NCBI GenBank assembly: GCA_039583875.1
Contig: CM077167.1
Coordinates: 152,909,010 to 152,973,009, forward strand
Source of the DNA: Platanthera guangdongensis
Taxonomy: Eukaryota > Streptophyta > Magnoliopsida > Asparagales > Orchidaceae
DNA length: 64,000 bases
Direction: 5' to 3'
The position numbers were made by a program, and so were the translations under genes. Each line of letters starts with the position of its first letter. Position 1 is the stretch's first letter. Under the pieces are notes generated by a model that was not told where the DNA came from, made no database searches, and saw only the letters and a list, made by a program, of their open reading frames with translations. Positions 27,682 to 39,299 of this stretch are shown in pieces.

Positions 27682-29652
27682 TGTAACGCCCCAAAAATTG
27701 CATTTGAGTCGGACGCGAAAAAGGGGATTTTTGATGCTTGTATAGGGTTACACGGCCTAGGACACAGGCGTGTCCAAGGCCGTGTCTGGCTGGTGTTTTT
27801 GGTCGTTTTCATCCCGAGAAGGACACAGACAGGAACACGGCTAAATGACACGGGCGTGTCATTTGACACAGGTTTGTGCCTACCCATGTCAGTACCCATG
27901 TTCAGTTGGGTCGTGTCGATTGGCGTGGAGGTTATGCGTGATACACGCCCCCGAACACGGGTGTGTTGAGGAACCCGACACGGGCGTGTCAGGTGCGACA
28001 CGGGCGTGTCTTTGCCCGTGTGTCTTTGCTCCATTCGACGATCGTGCCTGGAGCGAGGAACACAGCCTGGGACACGACCGTGTGCCAAGCCGTGTTCGGC
28101 CCAGGTCTGGAGATTTTTGAACGGATCTGAGCCGTTCGTTTTCTTTAATTAAGATCCAATGGCCCAGATGGTTTCCTTCTCTGTTAAGGCCGGGAATAGG
28201 GTAGTTAATCCTTCATTTCTCTCCAACCATTCTCTCTCAAGGAGTTGGAAAGAGGAGGAAGAAGGAAGGGATTCCGGCCGCCAGTGGAGCATCGGAGCAC
28301 CGTTTCGAAATCTGAGAGCGGATCTGTGGAGGAATGTTTGTTGCGAAGATTTCCATCCGTGTAGTTTTTCCATGGCGCCAAAGCGGACTACAAGGGTAAC
28401 GATTCTCTACTTGAGCATGTGAAGCTCTTTCTTTCTGCATAGGGAATCCCGCTCCCGCGAATGTGTGGTGAGTGCGTGGTGTTCCTTGGGGTTGATGTGA
28501 ATAGTCCCCCTTGTGTTGCATATAGAGTCCGGAATCGTAAGTACGGGCATAGACATTGTGTGTGAAGCCTACCCGGACGTGTACTGTCTGGATCGGTGAT
28601 GTTGCATCTGATATGTTTTACCGGAGAAGACTCAGTGCATTGGATTTTTCGGGTTTCTACGTGGTAGATTGCAGCAGGGATCCTTGGAGGTTAGCTTCAA
28701 GGCGCACCAGAAAAACTGAGCGGAATCATTGTTCTGCTAATTTGGCGGTCTGGGTAGCGGTCTTGATCATAACTGGGTTATGAGATTGTTTGGAAATTTT
28801 GGGATCCGAGAGAAGCTTGGGCCGCACGTAAGACTTAAATTGACTAGGCGGCGTGAGCAACGGGCAAGTGGAATCGGACCTAGGCTCTGTGGTTCGGTGC
28901 GAGAGACCCGAAGACGGGGACTGGTCGTTGGCATAGTTGGGAGCCTTAGACGGTGGTCAAAAAGGATAAATGCTCACATGGTTGCCATCGTTGGATGGTG
29001 GTGAAGACGCTGATTGGTCAGGATTCACAGTTAATGTACCCTTAGTGCACGAGGTGTTTGGCCATGCGAGCCTACACCTGTGGCATGGTATAGTTGCGCT
29101 TTATTATTTTATTGGGCTAATGATATGCAGGGAAAGAGCACTGCCGTCCCGAGTTAGGGGCGGGGTCGTTATAATTTGGTCGGCTTTTGGCTGACCGTTG
29201 CTTTGTTTGCCATCGTGCGGTGGAATGTGCTTACAGGTGCTGCGGATCCGAGTACCAAATAGCGGGCTGGAGCCCATGTTACTGTGCTGGCCCTAGAAGG
29301 CCAAAGCGAATAGTTGTTTTTATTTTATCATGTGTGGCCGGCCTGTGAGTCGATGTATGTAAGACGTGTTTTATTTATGTGAACATTTGTAAGGCCATAA
29401 GGCCATGTATCCTTTTTAGTGTATTTGGGGTTTCATTCCTGTTGTGTGGATGTGGACATTCTTGGATATGGATTTAAGATTTGGGTTCTTTCAACTTTAA
29501 AAGCTTCCGCTAGAATGCTCTGTGTAGGACGTGTAGTCTTAATTGGATAGTTTGAATATTCTTATGTAACCCTTTCGACTGTCTGTGGTATATGGCGTCG
29601 GGTTCTAGCTGGACCTTCTATTATATGCCATGTGACGGATGGGGGTGTTACA
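27682..29652 (+). repeat. GT left (5') LTR
   Basis: 1,971 bp, TGTAACGCCCC...GGTGTTACA. It has a cluster of GACACGGGCGTGTC-like palindromes at 27750-28095, several of them decayed. No gene in it; the open frames on both strands are incidental. Confidence 0.9.
27750..28095 (+). repeat. ACACGGGCGTGT palindrome cluster in GT left LTR
   Basis: Repeats of GACACGGGCGTGTC and half-sites CCGTGT/ACACGG. This copy is more decayed than the right LTR (57500-57845), for example GACACAGG where the other has GACACGGG. Confidence 0.7.
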
Positions 29653-29654
29653 AT

Positions 29655-29664
29655 TTGGTATCAT
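29655..29664 (+). promoter_or_regulatory. GT primer-binding site (degenerate)
   Basis: TTGGTATCAT after the LTR; only the first part matches the initiator-Met tRNA complement. Confidence 0.5.
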
Positions 29665-29942
29665 ACTTCTGGTTACGGTCAGGCTTAAATGAATTCATGG
29701 ACGAATTCGTTTAAGGGGTGGTAAGCACATGTGTGCGTCATCGTTATAACATAAAAAAGAACCCATGAATGTCCACTTAGGAATGAAAAATACACTTGTT
29801 TTGTGGAATCTGAGTGTTCCAATGATTCCTTTTAGCAATTTGTTTATCGTCTAATCATGTGTCTTTGCTACTATAAGCAGCTAGGAGCGGTGCTGGTCAG
29901 TCAAAGCATCCGCAATCAGCGAAAAGTAGGGCACCAAGGGAC
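29665..29942 (+). other. GT leader
   Basis: About 280 bases between primer-binding site and the recognisable gag frame. No ATG in the gag frame is apparent between 29880 and 29942, so the gag start is unresolved. Confidence 0.5.
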
Positions 29943-31031
29943 GTGCCTACAACACCTCCTTCAGCGGAAACCATCAGGATGGTGGCTGAGGCGGTATTCG
30001 CAATGATAAATGCCCAACCTGCAGGGCAAATACATCGCGCACCTCCTGCGAATGAGCAAGAACCAGTTAGGGCGGCAGAGCCGAGAGTGGTGGAGCACGC
30101 AGTAGTTGATCTGGTAGAGCTGAGGAGAGCTATGGAGAAGCAGCTAAAGCATGTAATGAGCTTTAATCCTCAGAGGTTCAATGCGGTTGGAACACCAGCT
30201 CAAGCTGAGGACTGGCTCTCTTGGATAAAGAGGGTGTTGATGACCACGTTAACTGAGGAGTGGCAGAAGACCACCATAGCGACTTTTCTTTTGGTGGGTG
30301 AAGTGAGGTTGTGGTGGGATGAGTTGGAGTTTCATCTCTTAGTGGGTAGGCAGCTTGCTGATGTGCCTATGGAGGAATTTTCAAGATTGTTCCTAGCCAT
30401 ATTTGTACCCTCTGCTCAGAAGTTAGAGATGGAGAATCAGTATCTTGGGTTGACTTAGGGATCCAGAAGCGTGGACGAGTATCTGCTTGAGTTCACACGG
30501 TTGGGTCGTTATGTCGGGGCTATGTTTACGGAAGATGAGAGGAAGACCAACCGATTCTATGAGGGTCTTCGTGGTGACCTACAGTTACTCCTTGCTGGGC
30601 CTAAGGCGCAAGGCTTCCTAGCCTTGGTCAATTCGGCCCGATCGTTGGAAAAGGTTGCGAAGAATGTTCAAGAGAAGAAGGACCCAGGAGAAAAGAAGTC
30701 CGAGTTCAAGGTGCCAAATACCAAGTCAAGTTTCCGCAGGTGGAACAAGAAGCGGAGGACTTCGAACTCAGTCCCTTCGGCTGATGCGTCGGGTGAAACT
30801 ATAAGTCGAGTCCCAGGAGCTTTCTACAACTGCGGGAAGACGGGGCACTTTGCTCGTGAGTGTTGGAGCAGACGTTCAAAGTCCGAGAGGAAGCCTGGAG
30901 CGACCTATGAGGAGAAAGGGAAGGCGGTGGAGTCAACCGCATCCCATCATGCTCCAGCCTAGCCTAGAGTCTACAATCTTGGTCTGCAAGAGGCCATAAA
31001 GAAAGCAGACATGGTGACAGGTATGAGTTAA
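29943..31031 (+). pseudogene. gag: GT gag
   Basis: Gypsy Gag with a premature stop. The first open part (29943-30458, 171 residues) includes FNPQRFNAVGTPAQAEDWLS, an RLWWDEL motif and a FSRLFLAIFVPSAQKLEMEN stretch, the conserved Retrotrans_gag helices. A TAG at 30456-30458 interrupts LGLT-GSRSVDEYLLEFTRLGRY; the same frame then continues (30471-30962). The zinc knuckle reads FYNCGKTGHFAREC: the first Cys of the C-x2-C-x4-H-x4-C pattern is replaced by Phe. A conserved gag-end motif ([11 protein letters not shown]) lies at about 30966 after a further TAG. The start is uncertain, since the frame is open upstream without an ATG. Confidence 0.85.
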
Positions 31032-31084
31032 ATTGTAGTGGTTTAAATTTCATAGTTGTTACTTTTGTATTTGTTAGCTTACTT

Positions 31085-33543
31085 TTGTTGGTGCTAGGCT
31101 TTGTGTTGATCTTTGAGTTTCCGGCGAGAGCCCTGTTTGATACGGGAGCATCGCATTCCTTCTTGTCCGAAAAATTCATATCGCGCATCGGGGTTCAATC
31201 CTCGATGGCAAAAGACAAATTGGATGTGTTGTTGCCCAATGGGTGCTCAATGCGCACTGATAGGATCTGCGTAGTGAAGATTCGGATTGGAGACCAGGAG
31301 CTTGATTTGCGAGCGTCGGTTTTGCCGTTAGCAGAGTACGACGTAATCTTCGGTATGGATTGGCTCTTGGAGCAGGGTGCATGCATTGATTGCAACCGTA
31401 AGGAAGTTAAGTTGGGTCTGAACACTAATCTGGAGACTATTTTCGCGGGCATGAAGGGGTCGGGTAAGATCTTGATGTCAGCCCTTCAGGTGATCAAGGC
31501 AGCTTGGTCTGGGACAGAGCTGTGTGTCATATTAGTGCAGACTTTGATGTCTAAGCCTAGTTTGGACAGCATCCAAGTTTTGTCTGAGTATCCCGATGTG
31601 TTCCCAGATGATCTCCCAGGAGCCCCTCCTCAGTGGGAGATTGATTTTACCATAGAGATGGTACCGGGTGCCAAACCGGTGTCACGCTCCCCCTATCGGA
31701 TAGCGCCAAGAGAGATGGCAGAGTTGAAGGTGCAACTGCAAGAGTTGCTAGAGCAAGGTTATGTGCGTCCAAGTTCGTCGCCTTGGAGCGCACCAGTTCT
31801 CTTTGTTAAGAAGAAAGATGGGAGCTTGCGACTTTGTATCGACTACCGGGAATTGAACAAGCTTACGGAGAAGAACAAATATCCAATCCCGAGGATTGAT
31901 GATCTTTTTGATCAGTTGGTTGGGTTAACGGTATATTCGAAGTTAGATCTGAAGTCCGGTTACTATCAATTGAGGATAAGGGAGAGCGAGATCCCAAAGA
32001 CAGCATTTAGTACGCGGTTTGGGCATTATGAGTTCACGGTCATGCCATTTTGTTTGACTAATGCACCATCCGTGTTTATGGATCTGATGAACAGGACGTT
32101 CAGAGAGTACCTGGATTGCTTTGTGATAGTATTTATCGATGATATCTTGGTGTACTCGCAGTGTGAGGAGGATCACTACAATCATCTACACATGGTGTTG
32201 GAGACGTTGAGGAGGAATCAATTGTATGCTAAGTTCTCCAAGTGTGAATTCTGGTAATCCTCGATAGCGTTCCTTGGTCATGTTGTTAGTGGAGAAGGGA
32301 TAGCTGTGGATCCGGCGAAGATAGTGGCGATACGAGAGTGGCCTACTTTGTCTACAGTGGCAGTGGTCCGGAGTTTTCTGGGGCTTGCTGGCTACTACAG
32401 GCGCTTCGTAGAGAAGTTCTCGCGGATAGCTCTACCACCCACGACGTTGACTAGGAATGATCAGAAGTTTGTGTGCTCTCCGCAGTGCAAACAGGCTTTT
32501 GAAGAGTTGAAGAGGCGGTTGACCACGACGCCTATTTTATGTTCGCCAAGTGGAACCGAAGGGTTCGAGATCTATATTGATGCTTCAGGCAGTGGTTTGG
32601 GTTGTGTTCGGCTACATCATGGGAAAGTGATAGCCTATGGTTCACGACAATTGAAGGCTCACGAGAGAAATTATCCGGTCCATGACTTGGAGTTAGCTGT
32701 CGTGATATTTTCCATAAAGCTTTGGAGGCACTACCTGTAGGGTGTGAAGGTCGATATTTACACCGATCATAAGAGCTTGAAGTACCTGTTGGACCAAAAG
32801 GATCTGAACATGAGGCAGCGGAGGTGGATGAAGTTCTTAGGGGACTACACCTTCAAGATTTATTATGTGCCTGGGAAGGGAAATGAAGTGGCAGATGCAT
32901 TGAGCCGCAGGACTCCGACGGAGGCCAACTGGTTATCGGTACATGATGAGAGATTGGTCCAAGAGTTGGAGGCTTTGGAGATATCTTGCGTCGACAAGCA
33001 ATCTAGTGCTGAGGCGAAACTGTTTGGACAGAGGTTTAGTGTGACCTAGCTGATAGAGTTCGGCGGGCTTTGGTTTAGGATAACAACATGAAACAGATCT
33101 TGGAAAAATCTTCCGATGGGTCAAATTCCCAGTTTGCTATTGAGGATGGGTTGCTAAGGAAGGACGGTCGCATATGCATTCCTAGTGTGGATAATCTTCG
33201 GGAGGAGTTGATGTATGAGGCTCATCATACCAAGTACTCAATCCACCCAGGAAGCACGAAGATGTTTAGACACATGAAGAAATTATTCTGGTGGGCAGGA
33301 TTGAAGAAGGATGTATCACTTTATGTGGTCAAATGTCGTACTTGTGCATTGGTGAAGGCGGAATGTCAGAAGCCCGAAGGTTTCTTGAAGTCCCTCCCTA
33401 TCCCAGAATGGAAATTTGACGACATATCTATGGATTTTGTGCATGGCTTGCCGAAATCGCAGAAGGGAAACAACGTCATTTGGGTGGTCGTAGATAGGTT
33501 GACAAAGGTGTCGCACTTTATTCCGAACAGGAAGGAAGATCCG
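31085..33543 (+). pseudogene. pol: GT pol part 1: protease, RT, RNase H, integrase N-terminus
   Basis: Gypsy Pol in pieces. Protease: [12 protein letters not shown] near 31134. Reverse transcriptase: [28 protein letters not shown] and the catalytic [10 protein letters not shown] at about 32130. A TAA at 32256 breaks it after KCEFW. RNase [14 protein letters not shown], then a TAG at 32738, [11 protein letters not shown] and EVADALSRR. Integrase zinc-binding part: HHTKYSIHPGSTKM and CRTCALVKAE; core start MDFVHGLPKS and VVDRLTKVSHFIP. The domain order RT-RNase H-integrase defines Ty3/gypsy. At least three stops and a frame change near 33050 disable it. G2 is inserted after 33543; removing it plus a degenerate 5-bp duplication (ATCCG/ATATG) restores the frame into part 2. 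Confidence 0.95.
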
Positions 33544-34733
33544 TGATGTAGCATCGTCCTAAGAGCCTACACGGATGACGTAGGATTACGTTCGCCACGC
33601 TCGCATGCTCTCTTTTCCGCACAACAACGAAACGCAACAGCACAATATTATTTTTTTTATTTATCTTTCGCGCTAACGTACGGATAGCCAACCCGCTTGG
33701 AGATCAAACCACGGCTAAAGGCCGAGATCCAATCAAGCTAAATAAAGGACGAATGTTCGCGTCCAATCGAGCGATGTTGTACCAAAGAAAGAACTACCAA
33801 GAAAATCCCGATTCGCAAATGGTTGATCTTTCCCCAACAAGAAATAACAAGGATCTCCAATCCTCTCGATAGTATTCGGAAAGTCAAACGAAAACCACAG
33901 ATCTATCAAAGAAATCTCCGCGAAATTTTATTCGTTTCGAAAAATCACGCTAAAATCGTCCACCCCAAAAACGATCTAAGAAAAGAAAAACTCTTGAGTA
34001 GAAGTTTCGTTACTCCTCTCGGAAAAATAGATCCGAGATATGGGATCCCCTAGAAATGATCGCTCTCCTTTGTACTCCACGGAAGGTGCTCCAATAGACT
34101 GAAGAAACTCGCTCGTCTTCTCCGCTTTGCGCCGTAGAAGATCACCCAAGCCTTTAGTTGTTTCAATCGGATCTTCTCCTCCAATGATGGTCGACTAGTT
34201 GAGAGAGGGTTGAGGGAAATCGTGGAGGTTGCGGGGTAACAAGAGCGAAGAAGAAGGTAGAATGAAGAGAGAAGGAGGGGGGCGAAAATTTGAGAGGGGG
34301 GATGCCTCTTTTGGCTAGGAAGAGAGAAGGAAAGAGAGAAGAAGGAGGGAATTCCAATTTTAGGAGTTCAAATTTCAAATTTTCATTCAATGAATGATTA
34401 TCCCATATAATGGCCTATTTATAGGCTTACAAAATGAAACGGCTACATGCAGCCCAATAATAAAGATTAAATATTGTCCCAACAAAAGTGCAATTAAACA
34501 AAACATGCAAATATTTAATTAGTACTTATAGGAGAATATTTATAAGTATTTATTAATTATTATGTCGTCGCGGGCGGAGATTGTAGCGGCGATGACATTT
34601 ATCAAATTGTTTGTTGCGGCGACGCACGTCTTTGATCGGAGAGGTACCATCATCCGTAAGCGTGCCAGTACCATCATCGTCATGTTGAGGGCCCTCGCCT
34701 CCATCATCATGTTGATGGCCGTCGCCTCCATCA
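33544..34733 (-). repeat. G2 left (3') LTR
   Basis: 1,190 bp, closely similar to 38107-39294. A minus-strand TATA box (GCCTATAAATAGG, near 34414-34426) is intact here. The element-strand start carries a 27-bp direct repeat in tandem (34681-34735) that also encodes the Pol C-terminus. Confidence 0.85.
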
Positions 34734-36067
34734 ATCCTCCCCCGCTCGAAAGTACTCATCACCGATGAGTGTGCAGGAACATAACGGCGTAGGAGTTCCG
34801 CATCAAGTAGATCCACTTCCGAAGCAGAGAGCCAAGAGTCGTCCGAAGCAGGACGGCCACGCCACCAAATCAAGAACCTGTGAACGTCACCGTCGGGAGT
34901 TGGAAACACAGCATCCTGCAATATCCTGTCAGGTAAGAAAGCGGTCTGGGGGAACCTTGGAAATGCGTTAGGCAAAGAAGAAAAACAAATTTCATCATCA
35001 TTAGGCGGCTTACCTCACGTAGAGTCCGCAGGAGAGAGCGATCCAGGAACAATCTCACCACCCACTCCATTAGAAGATTTAGTGGAGATATTAAACGGCG
35101 AGACAGAAAGTTCAGGTGGTGGAGCGACATAAAACGTTAAATCCGAAATGTTAAAAATAGGAGAAATTCCCCAATCAGCGGGTATCTGTAATAAATATGC
35201 ATTTTCGCCCAACTTCTTTAACACTCGAAAAGGATCGGCTCTCCTATTCTTCAATTTCTTTATAGTGCCCGAAGGCATCCGTTCAGGGGTGAGACGAACG
35301 ATTACCAAATCACCAATATTCAAGGAGACCGCTCGCCGATGTACGTTAGCGTTCGATTGATAAATAGCATATTGTTTAGCTAATTGCTCGCTAATGTGCT
35401 TATGGAGATTGTGGACGTGCGAGGCGAAATCCTGGGCAAAATGACTAGATTTAAAAGATGGCGGTAACGGGACCAAGTCAAGAGGCACGGGGGCCTTATA
35501 ACCATGCACGACCTCATTCGGAGACAAACCGGTGGACCTATTCTTTGAATTATTGTAAGCTAATTGAGCATGAGGAAGAATAAGGTCCCATGTACCTTTA
35601 TGATCTCCCACTAAGCAACGAAGTAATACTCCCAAGCTTCGATTGACCATTTCCGTTTGCCCATCCGTTTGGGGATGATAGGCCGATGAAAACATGAGTT
35701 TTGTACCCATAAGCAACTTGAGTTTTGTACCGTGTGGGGTGAACCCATGTGCAACATGACTAGAATTAATAGTAGAAAATAACGGAACTATGTCAGGTGG
35801 CACGGGTTCTTTAAATTCAAAAATTATTTCAGTGGAGCCTAACGTTTTCGTTTTAAATTTGGAATTAAATTTTGATTTAAAAATTTCGTAATGAATAGCC
35901 AGCAGAAAACTCTCGTCACCAACTACGTTTACCGACATCCATCTAAGTAAGCTTAATGGGGAGGCGGTAATAATAAACTTCTCCAAATATAAAGGGCTAG
36001 GAATGACTAGCTCGTGTCCTAACAAATCATCTACTCGAGTTAAATGAACCGGAGGGAGAGTCGACAT
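34553..36067 (-). pseudogene. G2 integrase C-terminus and chromodomain
   Basis: Minus-strand frame from 36067 to a stop near 35015, resuming in the same frame to 34553. It has GTKLMFSSAYHPQTDGQTEM, an LPHAQLAYNNS motif, VSLNIGDLVIVRLTPERMP and GISPIFNISDL, all parts of the gypsy integrase C-terminal half. A chromodomain-like FLIWWRGRPASDDSWL (about 34875-34850) is followed by an acidic His/Asp tail. That tail is encoded within the 3' LTR, about 60 residues long, with 9-residue repeats. The motif PVPPDIVPL...SSHVAHGF upstream resembles PVPLDLVPL...SSHFAQDF downstream, so part is duplicated. Pol running into the LTR is known in some chromoviruses, including the centromeric CRM lineage; lineage assignment here is tentative. 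Confidence 0.75.
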
Positions 36068-36130
36068 GGTTGATTCCGTAGGGGAAGTTAAGTCACACTC
36101 AACGTCAAAACACGGATTACTCGTCCAATA

Positions 36131-37620
36131 TCAAGCCTCCGGTTGCAGGCCGTTAAAATCATAGGAAAAATTAAACAGTGGATTCGTCCTCACTGAAAAC
36201 TTTGCCGACAAGTCTTCCAACTCATTCGATACTTCATTTAATTCAAAATTAGTAATCGTATCATAGGTAGGCAAAATCGTATCCGACAAAATTTCTAAAC
36301 AGTTTTGGGCCCCAGGTAAAGGAGCTATCATCAATGAAATGTCTTTCTGGCCCTCAGGGCTACCGTCATCCAAAGATAATTTTTTCCCACAGTGTAAATT
36401 TTTCAAAACGACACATCCTTCGTTAACCAACTCTTCCCATGAAGTGAGTGCGTCGTCACAATCAAAATAAACGGATGGACAAATCGAATCCCGAGGAGTA
36501 TCAAAATTAACTTGACTTTTAAGCGGTGTTGATACCGTAAATGAACTAACTCCCGGATGTATCACAATAAGATTATCCCAAATTGAACAACCATCCCAAG
36601 GTGACTCTTCCAATACCATTAAAACATCCATTAATTCTGGGTCAACCATAATAATACTGGGTCCTAGCAAGTCATCACCTAATTTAGTAACAAGTAAGCT
36701 TTCAACATTGGATGACTCTACCGACTCAGCCGGAACGTCTTCTGACTCAGGGTCATCAGACGACTCCCTGACTAAAATATCGTCGAAGGGGGGTGAAGAT
36801 GATTCCTCAGGGGAGAAATCCTCATCCAGGTCACTAGGGTAACCAATCTCCTCAATGTCACTAAAAGCGTCAGGGAGAATTGCCTCGTCCTCAGTGACAG
36901 GCTTAGTCCTATTCACATCCTCAGGTTCAACAGGAGAGTCAGGCACCATCGTGAGTGAAGGAAGACTCTCACCTGGCTGATTAACTTCATCATCCCGAGA
37001 TTCTATATCCACATAAGAATCCTCAAAGGTATCAGTCACTATACCAGAGGGCCTAGATGTCGAGGCTAAAGAAACAAGCACCCTAATAGTAACCTCTTTC
37101 AAGTTTAAATTTTGGGGTCTAAATGGCTTATGTTCCCTATAGGTGGGACTAGGAAAACTTTGGGTATTACTACCTCTCTGGGGATAGGATCTATCCTGAG
37201 GCGTAGGATCACTCCTATAAGCAGATACGGGTCTGGTGCCATAACTATTCTTACTAACGGGTGTTGTGCTATTAGTTCGCAGGTAGGCGGGATCAAATTG
37301 ATCCGAGAGAAGGCTACGCATGTGCGGCCAAGCATAATGATAACTACCAACACGACGCTCTTCGTTTAACCAAAACTATCGGGCTCGACCTACTAATCGC
37401 TCTCGGGCAAAGCTAACCTTTTCGTAGTCATCCCATAAGTGACAATTAAAATATTGTTCTAATCCCTTAAGTCAGTCTCTAAAATTTTGGGGATACTCTA
37501 AACCGTCATAAGTAGGATAAATGTGGTGTGCCCTAGGAGTGTGTTTAGCCATATCCTTAGCATAGGAATAGTCTAACTGGGCAGCATATATGTCATATGT
37601 CATTTAGTGAGAACCGGAGA
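36131..37620 (-). pseudogene. G2 gag and acidic spacer
   Basis: Minus strand, same frame as the integrase region downstream. The N-terminal part (about 37620-37260) reads like Gag: LEQYFNCHLWDDYEKVSFAR, RERLVGRAR, then a TAG, FWLNEERRVG and HMRSLLSDQFDPAYL. Another stop (TGA) lies near 37470. From about 37250 to 36131 a long acidic Ser/Glu/Asp/Pro-rich stretch of roughly 370 residues follows, without a zinc knuckle or protease motif. It ends at a TGA near 36131, after which the same frame continues into the integrase part. The spacer is unlike a usual Pol; its origin is unknown. Confidence 0.65.
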
Positions 37621-38090
37621 GAAAACTCACCCAGAAGTGCTGCACATGCAATGACTAAATAACCTGACCCATTTTAATTTTCAAAGATGTAATTGTTTCC
37701 GCTTATCCACTAAGGTTATACTTATATAAAATAGATTTTCTTGCTGTAACAAATATGAGGATTATTAAAAAAAAATTATTTTTGAATTTTCCTGAAAATA
37801 TAAAAATATAGGCCGCTATTTGCAGACCAACTATTAAATTTTAAAATAACTTAATAAAAATAATGACTTAAGGAAAAATAAATTTTTTTTTGGATTTCTA
37901 TTAAAAATAAGAATTTCCAAACAAATTGTTTTTTTGATTTTGAGAAAAATTAAGAAAAGTTTAGGCCGCTATTTGCAGACCAAAAACTTAAAAATAGATT
38001 TTTTTTTTATGAAATACCAGGCAACGAGTGAGTGCGTGTTAATGTGCCCAAAAAGAGGGGGGTGCCAATTAGGAAACTGACGTGAACCTC
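37621..38090 (-). other. G2 leader, AT-rich
   Basis: About 470 bases, very A/T-rich with T/A runs, no gene. An exact 22-nt direct repeat containing GGCCGCTATTTGCAGACC occurs at 37809-37830 and 37962-37983. Confidence 0.6.
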
Positions 38091-38105
38091 CCTCTGATAC
38101 CAAAG
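38091..38105 (-). promoter_or_regulatory. G2 primer-binding site
   Basis: Minus strand CTTTGGTATCAGAGG next to the right LTR; initiator-Met type. Confidence 0.8.
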
Positions 38106-38106
38106 T

Positions 38107-39294
38107 TGATGTAGCATCGTTCTAAGAGCCTACACGGATTACGTAGGATTACGTTCGCCACGCTCACATGCTCTCTTTTACGCACAACAACGAAACGCAG
38201 CAGCACAATATTATTTTTTTATTTATCTTTCGCGCTAACGTACGGATAGCCAACCCGCTTGGAGATCAAACCACGGCTAAAGGCCGAGATCCAATCAAGC
38301 TAAATAAAGGACGAATGTTCGCGTCCGTTCGAGCGATGTTGTACCAATGAAAGATCTACCAAGAAAATCCCGATTCGCAAACGGTTGATCTTTCCCCAAC
38401 AAGAAATAACGAGGATCGCCAATCCTCTCGATAGTATTCGGAAAGTCAAACGAAAATCACAGATCTATCAAAGAAAACTCCGCGAAATTTTATTCGTTTC
38501 GAAAAATCACGCTAAAATCGTCCACCCCAAAAACAATCTAAGAAAAGAAAAACTCTTGAGTAGAAGTTTCGTTACCCCTATCGGAAAAATAGATCCGAGA
38601 TATGGGATCCACTAGGAATGATCGCTCTCCTTTGTACTCCACGGAAGGTGCTCCAATAGACTGAAGAAACTCGCTCGTCTTCTCCGCTTTGCGCCGTAGA
38701 AGATCACCCAAGCCTTTAGTTGTGTCAATCCGATCTTCTCCTCCAATGATGGCCTACTAGTAGAGAGAGGGTTGAGGGAAATCGTGGAGGTTGCGGGGTA
38801 ACAAGAGCGAAGAAGAAGGTAGAATGAAGAGAGATGGAGGGGGGCGAAAATTTGAGAGGGGGATGCCTCTTTTGGCTAGGAAGAGGGAAGGAAAGAGAGA
38901 AGAAGGAGGGAATTCCAATTTTAGGAGTTCAAATTTCAAATTTTCATTCAATGAATGATTATCCCATATAATAGCCTATTAATAGGCTTACAAAATGAAA
39001 CGGCTACATGCAGCCCAATAATAAAGATTAAATATTGTCCCAACAAAAGTGCAATTAAACAAAACATGCAAATATTTAATTAATACTTATAGGTGAATAT
39101 TTATAAGTATTAATTAATTATTATGGCGCCGCGGGCGGAGATTGTAGCGGCGATGGCGTTTATCAAGTTGTTTGTCGCGGCGACGCACGTCTTTGATCGG
39201 AGAGGTACCATCATCCGTAAGCGTGGCAGTACCGTCGTCGTCATGTTGAGGGCCATCTCCTCCATCGTCATGTTGAGGGCCGTCGCCTCCATCA
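38107..39294 (-). repeat. G2 right (5') LTR
   Basis: 1,188 bp. The TATA region reads CCTATTAATAGG here instead of CCTATTTATAGG in the other LTR, so the promoter of this 5' LTR looks damaged. It also carries the 27-bp tandem repeat (39242-39296). Confidence 0.85.
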
Positions 39295-39299
39295 ATATG

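Larger units (their letters stand above)
33544..39294 (-). mobile_element. G2, minus-strand gypsy derivative lacking RT, inserted in GT
   Basis: Flanked by LTRs of about 1,190 bp (33544-34733 and 38107-39294, TGATGTAGCATCG...CCATCA) and a degraded target duplication (ATCCG and ATATG). Internal region 34734-38106 has a primer-binding site, a gag, an acidic spacer, an integrase C-terminal region and a chromodomain in one frame. No protease, RT, RNase H or integrase catalytic triad is visible. It must have used enzymes supplied in trans. Confidence 0.85.

Noticed and set aside
27649..29194. ORFs in the GT left LTR, repeated at 57416-59126.
   Set aside because: Both sets are within LTRs and are not kept equally open between the two copies; no domain seen.
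34540..34971. Plus-strand ORFs in and next to the G2 LTR.
   Set aside because: Opposite strand of the chromodomain region; compositional shadow of the GC-rich repeats.
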